Assembly: GCF_028765345.1 (NCBI RefSeq)
Contig: NZ_JARAJZ010000012.1
Span: forward strand, 1 to 64,000
Length of the DNA stretch: 64,000 nucleotides
Origin: Sporolactobacillus sp. CQH2019
GTDB taxonomy: Bacteria; Bacillota; Bacilli; Bacillales; Sporolactobacillaceae
Direction: 5' to 3'
Shown here piece after piece: positions 8,879 through 16,981 of the stretch; the first letter of the stretch is position 1, and each line of letters begins with the position of its first letter. The translations under genes were made by a program, and so were the position numbers. A model generated the notes under the pieces. It saw only the letters and a program-made list of their open reading frames with translations. It had not been told where the DNA came from and ran no database searches.

Positions 8879-10042
8879 TTATTCAAAACGGAGGGCCTCG
8901 ATCGGGCTTAATCTCGACGCCTTGTTCGCCGGAAAAACGCCGAAAATAATGCCGATAAGTGCTGAAAACAGGAAGGCAAACAGAATAATCGCTATCGAGA
9001 ATACCGTCTGTCCGCCGGTTACAGCTGTGTAGATCCGGCCTGCGAGAAGCCCGACGGCCACGCCGCACAGCCCTCCGATCATGCTGAGAACAGTGGATTC
9101 GATCAGAAACTGGAGAAGAATATCCCGTCTTTTAGCACCGATGGCTTTTCGAATGCCGATTTCCCTCGTCCGCTCCGTGACGGATACAAACATAATGTTC
9201 ATGATGCCGATGCCGCCGACAAGCAGCGAAATACCGGCAATGCCTCCAAGGAGCAGGGTCATCGTCTGCGTGACGGAATCCATCGTATTCATGATGTCCT
9301 GCTGATTAATGACTGTATAATCATCCGAATTGCTGTAAACCTGCCCCATGGCTCTCTGAATCCCCGACATCGCTATATTAACATCCTGCTGATTGTCGGC
9401 CTGGGCGTAAAACTGCGTGATATGGGTGGTCTGCAGCAGCCTTTGCGCCGTTGAAAACGGAATGAACACCGAGGAATCGCTGCTCTGTCCCATCGATCCG
9501 CCCTTCGTATTCAGAACGCCGATCACGTTATAACGATTGCCGTTAATCAGCACGCTTTGATTGACGGGCGACCCGCTTGCGAATAATGTCTGGGCAACCT
9601 CGCTGCCGAGAACAATCTCTTTTTGACGATATTGATCGTCAAGTGTTGAAATAAAACGTCCGCTGCCTACCGAAAGCTGGCGGGTTGTCAAATAACCGGC
9701 GTTTGTTCCCGTCAGACTGACCTGAGTCGACGTACTCCCTTTTTGTACCGTCACACGGCCCGTCAGGACGGGAGAAACACTCTTCACACCGTAAACTTTT
9801 TCAATCTGCCCGATATTATCCATGGTAAAAGGCGTATCCGTATTCATGATGTTCACCGTAATGAGATTGGTTCCCAGACTGTTAACACTGTCGGCTACGG
9901 ACTTGCTTGACCCCTGCCCGATGGAAACGAGGACGATGACCGACGACACGCCGATGATAATGCCCAGCATCGTCAGAAAGGATCGGGTTTTGTTCGCGCG
10001 TATATTACGGAACGCCATACTGATTGAAGTGAGTAGATTCAT
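8879..10042 (-). CDS. yknZ: MacB/FtsX-type ABC transporter permease (YknZ type)
   Basis: A 387-residue permease: N-terminal helix after [22 protein letters not shown], a large extracytoplasmic MacB-PCD domain (about 45-240), then three C-terminal helices. These include [34 protein letters not shown] and the ending [14 protein letters not shown], hallmarks of the family. Such permeases work with a MacB-type ATPase and a membrane-fusion adaptor to act on substrates at the outer face of the membrane. In Bacillus, YknWXYZ protects against the SdpC toxin. The ATG overlaps the yknY stop by 4 bp. No YknW gene is visible nearby. The substrate here is unknown. Confidence 0.88.
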   Translation of the reverse strand: MNLLTSISMAFRNIRANKTRSFLTMLGIIIGVSSVIVLVSIGQGSSKSVADSVNSLGTNLITVNIMNTDTPFTMDNIGQIEKVYGVKSVSPVLTGRVTVQKGSTSTQVSLTGTNAGYLTTRQLSVGSGRFISTLDDQYRQKEIVLGSEVAQTLFASGSPVNQSVLINGNRYNVIGVLNTKGGSMGQSSDSSVFIPFSTAQRLLQTTHITQFYAQADNQQDVNIAMSGIQRAMGQVYSNSDDYTVINQQDIMNTMDSVTQTMTLLLGGIAGISLLVGGIGIMNIMFVSVTERTREIGIRKAIGAKRRDILLQFLIESTVLSMIGGLCGVAVGLLAGRIYTAVTGGQTVFSIAIILFAFLFSALIGIIFGVFPANKASRLSPIEALRFE

Positions 10043-10728
10043 AAAGTTTGCTCACCTTCATACAGTTTGCCGTCGCGGATGCTGACCGTCCGTTTTGCTT
10101 CCCTCGCAACATGCAAATCATGCGTGATTAAAACAATGGTGCGTCCCTCTTCATTCAGTGCCGTCAGAAGATCGATAATTTCTTTGCTCGTCCGGCTGTC
10201 GAGTGCACCGGTCGGCTCGTCCGCCAGAAGAATGGACGGCTGCCCGACCAGCGCCCGGGCGATAGCAGTGCGCTGCTGCTGGCCTCCCGAAAGCTGATTG
10301 GGAAGGTGTTCCGCGCGCTCTTTAATGCCGACCTGCGCGAGGCTGGCCATGGCCCGTTCTTTTCTTTCTTTCACTTTTATTCCGCGATAGATCAACGGCA
10401 GTTCGACATTTTCCAGTGCAGTCAGTTTACCGAGCAGATTGAAATTTTGAAAAATGAATCCGATTTTCCGGTTGCGGATATCCGCCAGCTGCCAGTCTTT
10501 CAGGCTGTCGACATGATTCCCGTCAAGTACGTATTCACCGGAATCCGGATGATCGAGGCAGCCGATCGTATTCATCAATGTCGATTTCCCCGACCCGGAA
10601 GGACCGACTACAGAGACAAAATCTCCCGCTTCAATCGACAGACTGACATGGTCCAAAGCATGAACTGTATTTTGCCCCATTTTGTATGTTTTCTCGATTT
10701 CTTTCAAGGAGATCATCGTCTCGGTCAT
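10039..10728 (-). CDS. yknY: MacB-family ABC transporter ATP-binding protein (YknY type)
   Basis: A 229-residue ATPase with Walker [10 protein letters not shown] (42-50), Q-loop FQNFNLL, signature LSGGQQQR, Walker [13 protein letters not shown] and the H-loop histidine in VLITHD. Length and sequence fit the LolD/MacB subgroup. It energises the YknZ-type permease. It overlaps both neighbours by 4 bp, a tightly coupled three-gene set. Confidence 0.92.
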   Translation of the reverse strand: MTETMISLKEIEKTYKMGQNTVHALDHVSLSIEAGDFVSVVGPSGSGKSTLMNTIGCLDHPDSGEYVLDGNHVDSLKDWQLADIRNRKIGFIFQNFNLLGKLTALENVELPLIYRGIKVKERKERAMASLAQVGIKERAEHLPNQLSGGQQQRTAIARALVGQPSILLADEPTGALDSRTSKEIIDLLTALNEEGRTIVLITHDLHVAREAKRTVSIRDGKLYEGEQTL

Positions 10729-11741
10729 TGCTGATTGCCTCCTCCGGTACTGCCGTTCCCCTGTCCGCCATTTAATCTGCTGCGGAAACCGCCGCCGTTT
10801 GTGCCTCCGAACAGCTGTCCGCCTGTTCCTGTCGTAGTCGTGGAGGCAGACGTCGCTCTGGTAATTGCCGGAAGCTGCACAACCTCGCCTGCCCGCAGTC
10901 CCGACAGGATTTCAATCGACTGATCATTATGCAGACCCGTTGTAACATTCACCCGCGTGCCGAGCTGATGATCGACACCGCTCATGCGGCCGCCGTATGA
11001 ACCGGCGGAAGTGCTGCCGCCGGAAGATGACGACGATACATAAACAAAGGACTGGCCTCCCTGCTGATGGACCGCTCCTGAAGAAATATAGAGCGTGTTG
11101 TTTTTTTTCTGAATAACTACGTCCGCCGTTGCCGTCATTCCCGCTTTCAGTCCCGATGACTGATTCATATGGATCGTTACATTAAAGGTCGCCACGCCAT
11201 TCGTATCCGTTCCGGCGTTGGCAATCGATGTGACTGTCCCTGTGAATTTCTGATTCGGGTAGGCGTTGACGGTCACTGTCACGGCTTGTCCGTCCTTTAG
11301 TTTCGGAATATCCAGCTCATCGATCTGGGCAACCATATTCAGGTCGCTGTAATTCGTCAGATGAGCAGCAGCCCTTCCCGGACTAACCCGGTCTCCGGCA
11401 TACAGGCTCAGATTGGAGATGGTTCCGTCAGCAGGTGCGGTCAGCGTCGTGCCGTCGGTGTAAGTGATCAGCGCAGTTCCTTTTTTGACCGTTGCGTTGT
11501 TCGCGACATTCACAGAAGACACCGTTTTAGAGGCATCGCCCGAACCGATCACGATGTTCTCATCGACCGCAGGCGTTAAATCCCCCGATCCTGTAACATC
11601 TGATGAAATCGAACCTTTCTGAACGACCGTCGTCGGGATAATCACCTGTGCCTTGGCCGTGCTGTTCCTGTTCAGGAACCAGAATGCTCCCCCTCCGACG
11701 ACAATAATCACTGCAATGACAATCAGCCAGCCCTTCTTCAT
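10725..11741 (-). CDS. yknX: Efflux membrane-fusion (HlyD/MacA-like) adaptor protein (YknX type)
   Basis: A 338-residue protein with one N-terminal membrane anchor (MKKGWLIVIAVIIVVGGGAF), then a split lipoyl/barrel-sandwich region (about 40-125), a beta-barrel (about 135-210) and a membrane-proximal domain. The C-terminal tail is Gly/Ser/Asn-rich and low-complexity (about 290-338). Unlike MacA it has no long coiled-coil hairpin between the lipoyl halves, as expected for a Gram-positive adaptor without an outer membrane. It is first gene of the yknXYZ-like operon. The ATG at 11741 follows a GAGGGGGAA ribosome site. Confidence 0.85.
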   Translation of the reverse strand: MKKGWLIVIAVIIVVGGGAFWFLNRNSTAKAQVIIPTTVVQKGSISSDVTGSGDLTPAVDENIVIGSGDASKTVSSVNVANNATVKKGTALITYTDGTTLTAPADGTISNLSLYAGDRVSPGRAAAHLTNYSDLNMVAQIDELDIPKLKDGQAVTVTVNAYPNQKFTGTVTSIANAGTDTNGVATFNVTIHMNQSSGLKAGMTATADVVIQKKNNTLYISSGAVHQQGGQSFVYVSSSSSGGSTSAGSYGGRMSGVDHQLGTRVNVTTGLHNDQSIEILSGLRAGEVVQLPAITRATSASTTTTGTGGQLFGGTNGGGFRSRLNGGQGNGSTGGGNQQ

Positions 11742-11809
11742 GCCTGCTGTTCCCCCTCATTTATATCAAATGATTGAAAAATCTTCTGTTGCTAGTTTAG
11801 GAGTATTTT

Positions 11810-11826
11810 CTTAAGAATTGCTTAAT
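11810..11826 (-). promoter_or_regulatory. Candidate response-regulator box (TTAAG direct repeat)
   Basis: On the minus strand ATTAAG-N5-CTTAAG gives two TTAAG half-sites 11 bp apart, one helical turn, about 70 bp before the yknX start. OmpR-family regulators bind such direct repeats; CiaR uses NTTAAG-N5-WTTAAG. No convincing -35 is visible, which would suit an activator-dependent promoter. The assignment to the RR at 8020-8691 is inference. Confidence 0.4.
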
Positions 11827-11834
11827 GAGGCCAA

Positions 11835-11870
11835 AAGAAAATAACCGCTTGCCGTCACAGCAAGCGGTTT
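11835..11870 (-). terminator. Terminator after kimA
   Basis: A perfect 10-bp stem AACCGCTTGC (11843-11852) / GCAAGCGGTT (11860-11869) is followed on the minus strand by a T-rich run (TTATTTTCTTTT). It lies 20 bp past the kimA stop. Confidence 0.8.
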
Positions 11871-11889
11871 GTCTGAAGCGACCGGTCGA

Positions 11890-13722
11890 TTATTTTTTAA
11901 AATGGTAGGGAACAGTGGCGACGACCACATCCGCATGGCGGATCAGACTTGCTTTAATCAGCGTTCCGGACTGGTTATGAAGGAAATTCTGCCACCATTT
12001 CTTGGTATAGAACTGAGGAAAAACAACCGTCACCGTTGCACCCGTCTGATCCGCTTTCCATTTTACCGTGTCGATAAATTTATCAAGCGGACTGACGATA
12101 CTTCGATAAAGTGAATGCAGAGTTACCAGACGAATATCCGCTTTCCATTCTTTCCACTCTTTTTCCATCTTTGAAATAGCCTGCGGACTGTCCCCGACAT
12201 AGACGGCAATCACGTTTTCGGACAGCGACTTTGCATAGGTCAGCGATTGTTCGACAACTTTGGTTATTCCCGCAACCGGAACGACAATGATGTTATCCGT
12301 CGTGCGTACCGACCGAAGCGGAACCGACAGATCCAGGCGGAGCTGTTCGGCGACCAGCATATAATGCTGATGTATCTTATGAAAAATGAAGATGACGATA
12401 GGCAGAAAGATTAACACAGGCCAGATTTGACTAAACTTGGTCAGAAAAAAAATGAGCAGGATCAGGTAGCAGATCAGGGCGCCTGTCAGATTGACGGACA
12501 ACCTGCCCGTCCAGCCCTCGGGCCGTTCACGGATCCAGTGCACAATCATCCCCGTCTGAGAAAGCGAAAACGGAATAAAGACACCGACTGCATAAAGCGG
12601 AATCAGATTTTCAGTTTTCCCTCTGAAAATGATAATGAGCAGAATCGACATGACCCCGAGCGTGATAATGCCGTTCGAGTAACCGAGACGGTCGCCCCTG
12701 ATTTTAAACGGACGAGGCATGTACTTATCGTTGGCCAGGTTATAAGCAAGCATAGGAAAAGCAGAATATCCCGTATTGGCTGCAAGAACCAAAATAAGTG
12801 CTGTCGATATCTGAATCAGATAATAGAAAAAGCTGCTGCCGAAAATAATCCTTCCAAGCTGGGACAGTACGGTTTGGTCGCTCATCGGCCGGATGCCGTA
12901 CCAATAAGACAGAAAAACCGTCCCCGCGAGAAGGGAAGCCAGTATTCCGCCCATCATCAGTAATGTTTTCGCAGCATTTTTCGGAGCAGGATCCTTGAAA
13001 CCCGGGATGGCATTTGAAATCGCTTCAACACCGGTCAATGCAGAACATCCGGATGAAAAGGCGCGCAGCAGCAGAAAGAGACCGACTCCCGCAACCGGTG
13101 TGCCGATGGCCGTGTGGGGATGAACCGGCGCCGTATGCCCGGTCAGAGCGCCGAAAATGCCTGCGCCAATAACAAGAACCATCATCATGACAAAGAAGTA
13201 GACGGGATAAGAAAGCAGAGTGGCCGAATCGGTCAATCCGCGCAGGTTCAGAATCGTAATCATCACAACAATCGCAACAGCGACCGTTACGTTATAGGCC
13301 CGGAGCGCCGGGAATGCGGAAGTGATCGCATCCGTCCCCGCTGAAACACTGACGGCGACCGTCAGAACATAATCGACCAGCAGCGATCCCCCGGCTATCA
13401 GACCGAAATTCACGCCAAGATTTTCCTTTGATACCATATACGCTCCGCCGCCCTGAGGATAGGCAAAAATAATCTGGCGATAGGACAGGATCAGCGCAGT
13501 CAGAAGGACGAGCACTCCAAGTGAAATCGGCAGCGCATACCATAACGCGGCAGCGCCCGCCATGACGAGCACAATCAGAATCTGCTCAGGCCCGTAAGCA
13601 ACCGATGAGAGCGCATCGGACGATAAAACAGCCAGAGCCTTCAGTTTATTCAGCTTCTGACTGTGGATTTCATTTGATTTGAGCGGCCGGCCAATCAGTA
13701 TTCTTTTCATTTTCGCAAACAT
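11890..13722 (-). CDS. kimA: KimA-type APC-superfamily potassium importer
   Basis: About 610 residues, close to Bacillus KimA (607). It starts MFAKMKRILIGRPLKSNEIH and contains the conserved LSSDALSSVAYGPEQI segment at the first helix, some twelve membrane helices, and a roughly 150-residue C-terminal cytosolic domain (TDNIIVVPVAGITKVVEQSL onward). It would be a high-affinity proton-coupled potassium importer. The ATG at 13722 follows AAGGTGATG; the longer frame to 13872 runs through the mRNA leader and has no ribosome site. In Bacillus, kimA is controlled by a c-di-AMP riboswitch; I find no such motif in the leader. Confidence 0.88.
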   Translation of the reverse strand: MFAKMKRILIGRPLKSNEIHSQKLNKLKALAVLSSDALSSVAYGPEQILIVLVMAGAAALWYALPISLGVLVLLTALILSYRQIIFAYPQGGGAYMVSKENLGVNFGLIAGGSLLVDYVLTVAVSVSAGTDAITSAFPALRAYNVTVAVAIVVMITILNLRGLTDSATLLSYPVYFFVMMMVLVIGAGIFGALTGHTAPVHPHTAIGTPVAGVGLFLLLRAFSSGCSALTGVEAISNAIPGFKDPAPKNAAKTLLMMGGILASLLAGTVFLSYWYGIRPMSDQTVLSQLGRIIFGSSFFYYLIQISTALILVLAANTGYSAFPMLAYNLANDKYMPRPFKIRGDRLGYSNGIITLGVMSILLIIIFRGKTENLIPLYAVGVFIPFSLSQTGMIVHWIRERPEGWTGRLSVNLTGALICYLILLIFFLTKFSQIWPVLIFLPIVIFIFHKIHQHYMLVAEQLRLDLSVPLRSVRTTDNIIVVPVAGITKVVEQSLTYAKSLSENVIAVYVGDSPQAISKMEKEWKEWKADIRLVTLHSLYRSIVSPLDKFIDTVKWKADQTGATVTVVFPQFYTKKWWQNFLHNQSGTLIKASLIRHADVVVATVPYHFKK

Positions 13723-13936
13723 TACATCATCACCTTCATACATTCTGATAGACATGAACCGATGATTGCTTCCGGACGGCTGAAGTCCAAAAAGAAAAGG
13801 CTCAAAGCGGAAAATTTCCGATTTCGCCCGAAAGCCTGTCATTTTTTGTATGTATATGTATTTGAGAATCAAAAAATCTTTTCACTTGCTCCTGAAAGTT
13901 AATAGGATCAATAGTCATGCCTTTTCATGCATTCTG

Positions 13937-13965
13937 ATTGTATGCTAATGATTTAAAAGTTGCAA
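13937..13965 (-). promoter_or_regulatory. Sigma-A promoter of kimA
   Basis: On the minus strand TTGCAA (13960-13965) - N17 - TACAAT (13937-13942). It predicts a leader of about 200 nt before the kimA start. The leader contains GGACTTCAGCCGTCC-type short stems but neither the GGGGAACC nor the GGGTAGGG elements of the ydaO riboswitch. Confidence 0.6.
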
Positions 13966-14242
13966 TAGTTTTTATGAAAGCGGCGCAGCGCTTTCTTTTC
14001 CCGCAAAATTTCCCGGGGAATTTCCAGCATACGACAGCATTTTCATCACCTGTAAGTTTTTTACTTTGATCGTGCCGGGCAATGGAGCAGAACCGGAACC
14101 GCCTCCCGGCGCGACGATCTCAGAGGAGAATCTTTTTCCTTCCACCTGCCGCGGACATTTCCCCGGTGAAAGACGGAGCGGCGTCGGGAGCGGACGGCCG
14201 ATCGGCTGCAAGTGTTGCCGCCTCCATCTCCGACTCTACTGA
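13966..14242. other. GC-rich divergent intergenic region, no gene
   Basis: It lies between the divergent kimA and trpEG promoters. Small open frames on both strands have no ribosome sites or recognisable product. The segment 14070-14120 forms a long imperfect inverted repeat (GATCGTGCCGGG at one end, CCCGGCGCGACGATC at the other). It would fold on either strand, but no T-run follows it. I cannot assign a function. Confidence 0.5.
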
Positions 14243-14271
14243 TTGAATTTTTTTTATTTTCCCTGTATGAT
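14243..14271 (+). promoter_or_regulatory. Sigma-A promoter of trpEG
   Basis: TTGAAT (14243-14248) - N17 - TATGAT (14266-14271). The predicted start (about 14278) places the NAG-triplet tract at the very 5' end of the transcript, giving a leader of about 150 nt. Confidence 0.7.
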
Positions 14272-14276
14272 GAAGT

Positions 14277-14330
14277 CAGTTCAGTCAAGTTGAGAAGAGC
14301 AAAGAAGAGCAGAGCCTGAGAAAAGAAAAG
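14277..14330 (+). promoter_or_regulatory. Candidate TRAP-binding site: eleven NAG triplets
   Basis: Eleven NAG triplets sit at 5-nt steps: CAG 14277, CAG 14282, AAG 14287, GAG 14292, GAG 14297, AAG 14302, GAG 14307, GAG 14312, GAG 14318, AAG 14323, AAG 14328. All spacers are 2 nt except one of 3. The 11-subunit Bacillus tryptophan-sensing protein TRAP (MtrB) binds eleven (G/U)AG triplets separated by 2-3 nt in trp leaders. Only five are GAG, so affinity may be modest. The site overlaps the predicted transcription start, so the first triplet may be missing from the RNA. Confidence 0.5.
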
Positions 14331-14343
14331 TTTAAAAGATTGA

Positions 14344-14374
14344 TGAGGGTTTCAGCAGAAAACGCTCATTTTTC
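14344..14374 (+). terminator. Leader attenuator hairpin before trpEG
   Basis: TGAG-x-GTTTC (14344-14353) pairs with GAAAAC-G-CTCA (14358-14368), with one mismatch and one bulge, followed by TTTTT (14369-14373). It lies between the NAG tract and the ribosome site, where an attenuator would be expected. Further down, TGCTCTTCT (14391-14399) is complementary to AGAAGAGCA, which occurs twice inside the NAG tract (14293-14301, 14303-14311). A small GTATAA/TTATAC hairpin (14400-14416) abuts the ribosome site. Confidence 0.55.
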
Positions 14375-14430
14375 GATTTCGAATCAGAATTGCTCTTCTG
14401 TATAATTTATTTATACGGGAGGTTTTTTTA

Positions 14431-16629
14431 TTGAGTCTTTCATCCGATGCCAACGCTGCACGCGGGGCTGCCTTCTATACGACAGACGAAGGCCTGCGCA
14501 TCACCCGCGGCCGTCTCTCCTGTCCGGCAGACAAATCTGTTTCGTCCTTGCTGAATCGGCTCGACGATCACAAGGGCGCATTTTTCTCCAGCACTTATAA
14601 ATTCCCCGGCCGTTATTCCCGATGGGATATCGGCTTTATCAATCCCCCATTGGAACTTACGGCGAAAGGGAACGCTTTTCATATCCGTGCATTGAATGAA
14701 CGCGGAAAAGTGATCCTGGCCTATTTAAACGAATGTTTAGCCCATCCGTCATTAGCTTTTGCAAAAAACAGCGACACAGAATTATCCGGAACCATCCGGA
14801 CAGACAGCGATGATCGGATTAAGGAAGAAGACCGGACACGGCGCCCTTCTGTTTTTACCTTACTGAGGCAGTTTCGACGGCTCTTTCAGATTGACGACGG
14901 TTTTCTCGGACTGTACGGGGCTTTCGGATTTGATCTGATCCATCAATTTGAGCACCTGCCGATGTACAAAAAAAGAGAAGCGAAACAAAACGACCTGCAA
15001 CTGTATCTTCCGGATGAACTCTTTGTGGCGGACCGTGAAAAAAAAGAGGCCTACAAGCTTTCCTACGAATTCAGCTACAAAAAAAGGACGACTGATGGGC
15101 TGGCCCGCAGCGGGAGACGTTTCTCCTTCGATTCAGACGGCGATAACCGCGCGCCCGCCGCTTTTGCCGACAGAAGCGGCGACTATGCCGAGATGGTCCG
15201 CCAGGCAAAAACGGCTTTTAAAAAGGGCGATCTGTTTGAAGTCGTCCCCAGCCGCGTGCTGTCCCGTCCTTGCAAAAGCCGGCCGTCGGCTGTTTTCCGC
15301 CGGCTTCAGGAAATCAATCCAAGCCCGTACGGTTTCCTCATCCATTTAAACGAAGAAGAATTTCTGGTCGGCTGTTCCCCGGAGATGTATGTCAGGGTCG
15401 ACGGAGCCACCGTGGAAACCTGCCCCATTTCCGGTACCATCCGGCGCCGCGGTTCGGTCATTGAGGATGCCGAACAAATCAAGACGCTGCTCGGGTCGGA
15501 GAAGGAGGAATCTGAACTGACGATGTGCACCGATGTGGACAGAAACGATAAATCGCGGATTTGTGTGCCGGGGACCGTTAAAGTGATCGGCAGACGCCAG
15601 GTCGAGACCTATTCGCATTTATTTCACACCGTTGACCACATTAAGGGGCTGCTAAAAAAGGATTTCGATGCGCTGGATGCATTTATCACGCATATGTGGG
15701 CGGTCACCGTCACCGGAGCGCCGAAGCTGGAAGCCATGAACTGGATCGAGAAACACGAAAAGACGCCGCGGGGCTGGTACGGCGGCGCCATCGGCTGGTT
15801 CCGGTTCAACGGCAGCCTGAACACAGGCCTCATGCTGAGAAGCTTGCACATACAAAAAGGTACGGCCCAGATTCGTGTCGGCGCGACACTGCTTTACGAT
15901 TCTGTTCCGGAAAATGAAGAAGAAGAAACACTGACAAAAGCGGAAGCACTTATGGAAGCTCTTGAAACGGACAGCCTGCCTGAAAACCTGAACCGGGAAC
16001 AGCCTGACAGCCGAAAGCCGGGAAAACATCTTCATATTCTGTTCGTCGACCACGAGGATTCGTTTGTCCATACGTTATCCGGCTACTTTCAAAAACTCGG
16101 CGCCGAGGTCACGGTCCGCCGCAGTCCTGCAGCCCGGAGACAGATTAAAGACGGCAGCGAACCGGCCGATCTCGTGGTCCTGTCGCCCGGTCCCGGCGAA
16201 CCGGACCGTTTTCAAATGAATGAGACGATCCGCCTTTGCCTCGAGCGCCGGCTGCCGATTTTCGGGATCTGTCTCGGCCTGCAGGGAATTGTCCGTTACT
16301 TCGGCGGCGAGCTGAAGGAACTGGACGTCCCGGCACATGGAAAGTCGTCTTTCGTGATCCATGACGGACGCTCTTCTCTGTTCCAAGGCGTGCCGAGACG
16401 GTTTAAGGCGGGGCGCTATCATTCGATCTGTGCCAGCCGGCTGCCGTCGGAACTGCATGCCATCGCCGAAACGGAAGACCACGTGATTATGGCTGTCGAA
16501 CACCGCAGTCTGCCGATCAGCGCTGTACAGTTCCATCCGGAATCGATTATGACCATGGGCGGGGAAATCGGCATGAAGATTCTGAAGAATGTGCTCCGCT
16601 CGATCGCCATGCAGCCTGCCGGAAAATAA
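14431..16629 (+). CDS. trpEG: Fused anthranilate synthase (TrpE-TrpG)
   Basis: A 732-residue fusion. Residues 1-515 are the TrpE chorismate-using domain (YGAFGFDLIHQFE, CSPEMYVRV, CPISGTIRRRG, TDVDRNDKSR, IRVGATLLYDS). Residues 530-725 are a class-I glutamine amidotransferase with LSPGPGEP, nucleophile Cys614 in FGICLGLQG, and His702/Glu704 in QFHPES. It converts chorismate and glutamine to anthranilate, the first committed tryptophan step. In most Firmicutes these are separate proteins; fusions of this kind are known in alphaproteobacteria. No other trp gene is adjacent. It starts at TTG 14431 after GGGAGG. Phenazine-type or ADIC synthases share the layout, but no secondary-metabolite genes are nearby. 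Confidence 0.88.
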   Translation: MSLSSDANAARGAAFYTTDEGLRITRGRLSCPADKSVSSLLNRLDDHKGAFFSSTYKFPGRYSRWDIGFINPPLELTAKGNAFHIRALNERGKVILAYLNECLAHPSLAFAKNSDTELSGTIRTDSDDRIKEEDRTRRPSVFTLLRQFRRLFQIDDGFLGLYGAFGFDLIHQFEHLPMYKKREAKQNDLQLYLPDELFVADREKKEAYKLSYEFSYKKRTTDGLARSGRRFSFDSDGDNRAPAAFADRSGDYAEMVRQAKTAFKKGDLFEVVPSRVLSRPCKSRPSAVFRRLQEINPSPYGFLIHLNEEEFLVGCSPEMYVRVDGATVETCPISGTIRRRGSVIEDAEQIKTLLGSEKEESELTMCTDVDRNDKSRICVPGTVKVIGRRQVETYSHLFHTVDHIKGLLKKDFDALDAFITHMWAVTVTGAPKLEAMNWIEKHEKTPRGWYGGAIGWFRFNGSLNTGLMLRSLHIQKGTAQIRVGATLLYDSVPENEEEETLTKAEALMEALETDSLPENLNREQPDSRKPGKHLHILFVDHEDSFVHTLSGYFQKLGAEVTVRRSPAARRQIKDGSEPADLVVLSPGPGEPDRFQMNETIRLCLERRLPIFGICLGLQGIVRYFGGELKELDVPAHGKSSFVIHDGRSSLFQGVPRRFKAGRYHSICASRLPSELHAIAETEDHVIMAVEHRSLPISAVQFHPESIMTMGGEIGMKILKNVLRSIAMQPAGK

Positions 16630-16981
16630 TCGATTTGATACCGCCGGAGACAGCGTCTGCCTTTCCATACATTTACAAGAGCCTAAATCTTATTGAAAAA
16701 ATGAACGCTCTTGATCTTTTTCGTAAAAAAGATGAATAATGACTGTCTTCCTCTCGTTTTCTATAACTATTCATGTTACAGTATGACATGAGGTTGCGTC
16801 CCTTTTCACAAAGGCGGGTGAACACGGATTCCGCGGCGCGGGTGCAAATAATCCAATGACTGTCTCTCTGTTCTTTTATAAACGGTCGGATGCAGCCTCC
16901 TTGCGCCGATATTATTATAAGGAAGAAGAACTCATTTATTCTATTTTATGGCTTCTGTGATGTATGGAGGAGGATGTTTCG
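16630..16981. other. Intergenic region, no gene recognised
   Basis: 350 bp between trpEG and the glycerophosphodiesterase gene. It has no clear T-run terminator after trpEG, no tRNA and no long inverted repeat. Nothing is identifiable except the GGAGGAGG ribosome site at its end. Confidence 0.5.

Noticed and set aside
13723-13872. N-terminal extension of kimA by 50 codons
   Set aside because: The extension lies in the leader, lacks a ribosome site and would make the protein longer than KimA; the ATG at 13722 has AAGGTGATG.
14061-14288. 75-codon minus-strand frame in the kimA-trpEG gap
   Set aside because: Arg/Ser-rich with no domain; it crosses the trpEG promoter and has no ribosome site.
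14400-14416. TATAAT at 14401-14406 as a second trpEG promoter
   Set aside because: Transcription would begin at or within the ribosome site. The sequence is better read as the GTATAA/TTATAC hairpin of the leader.
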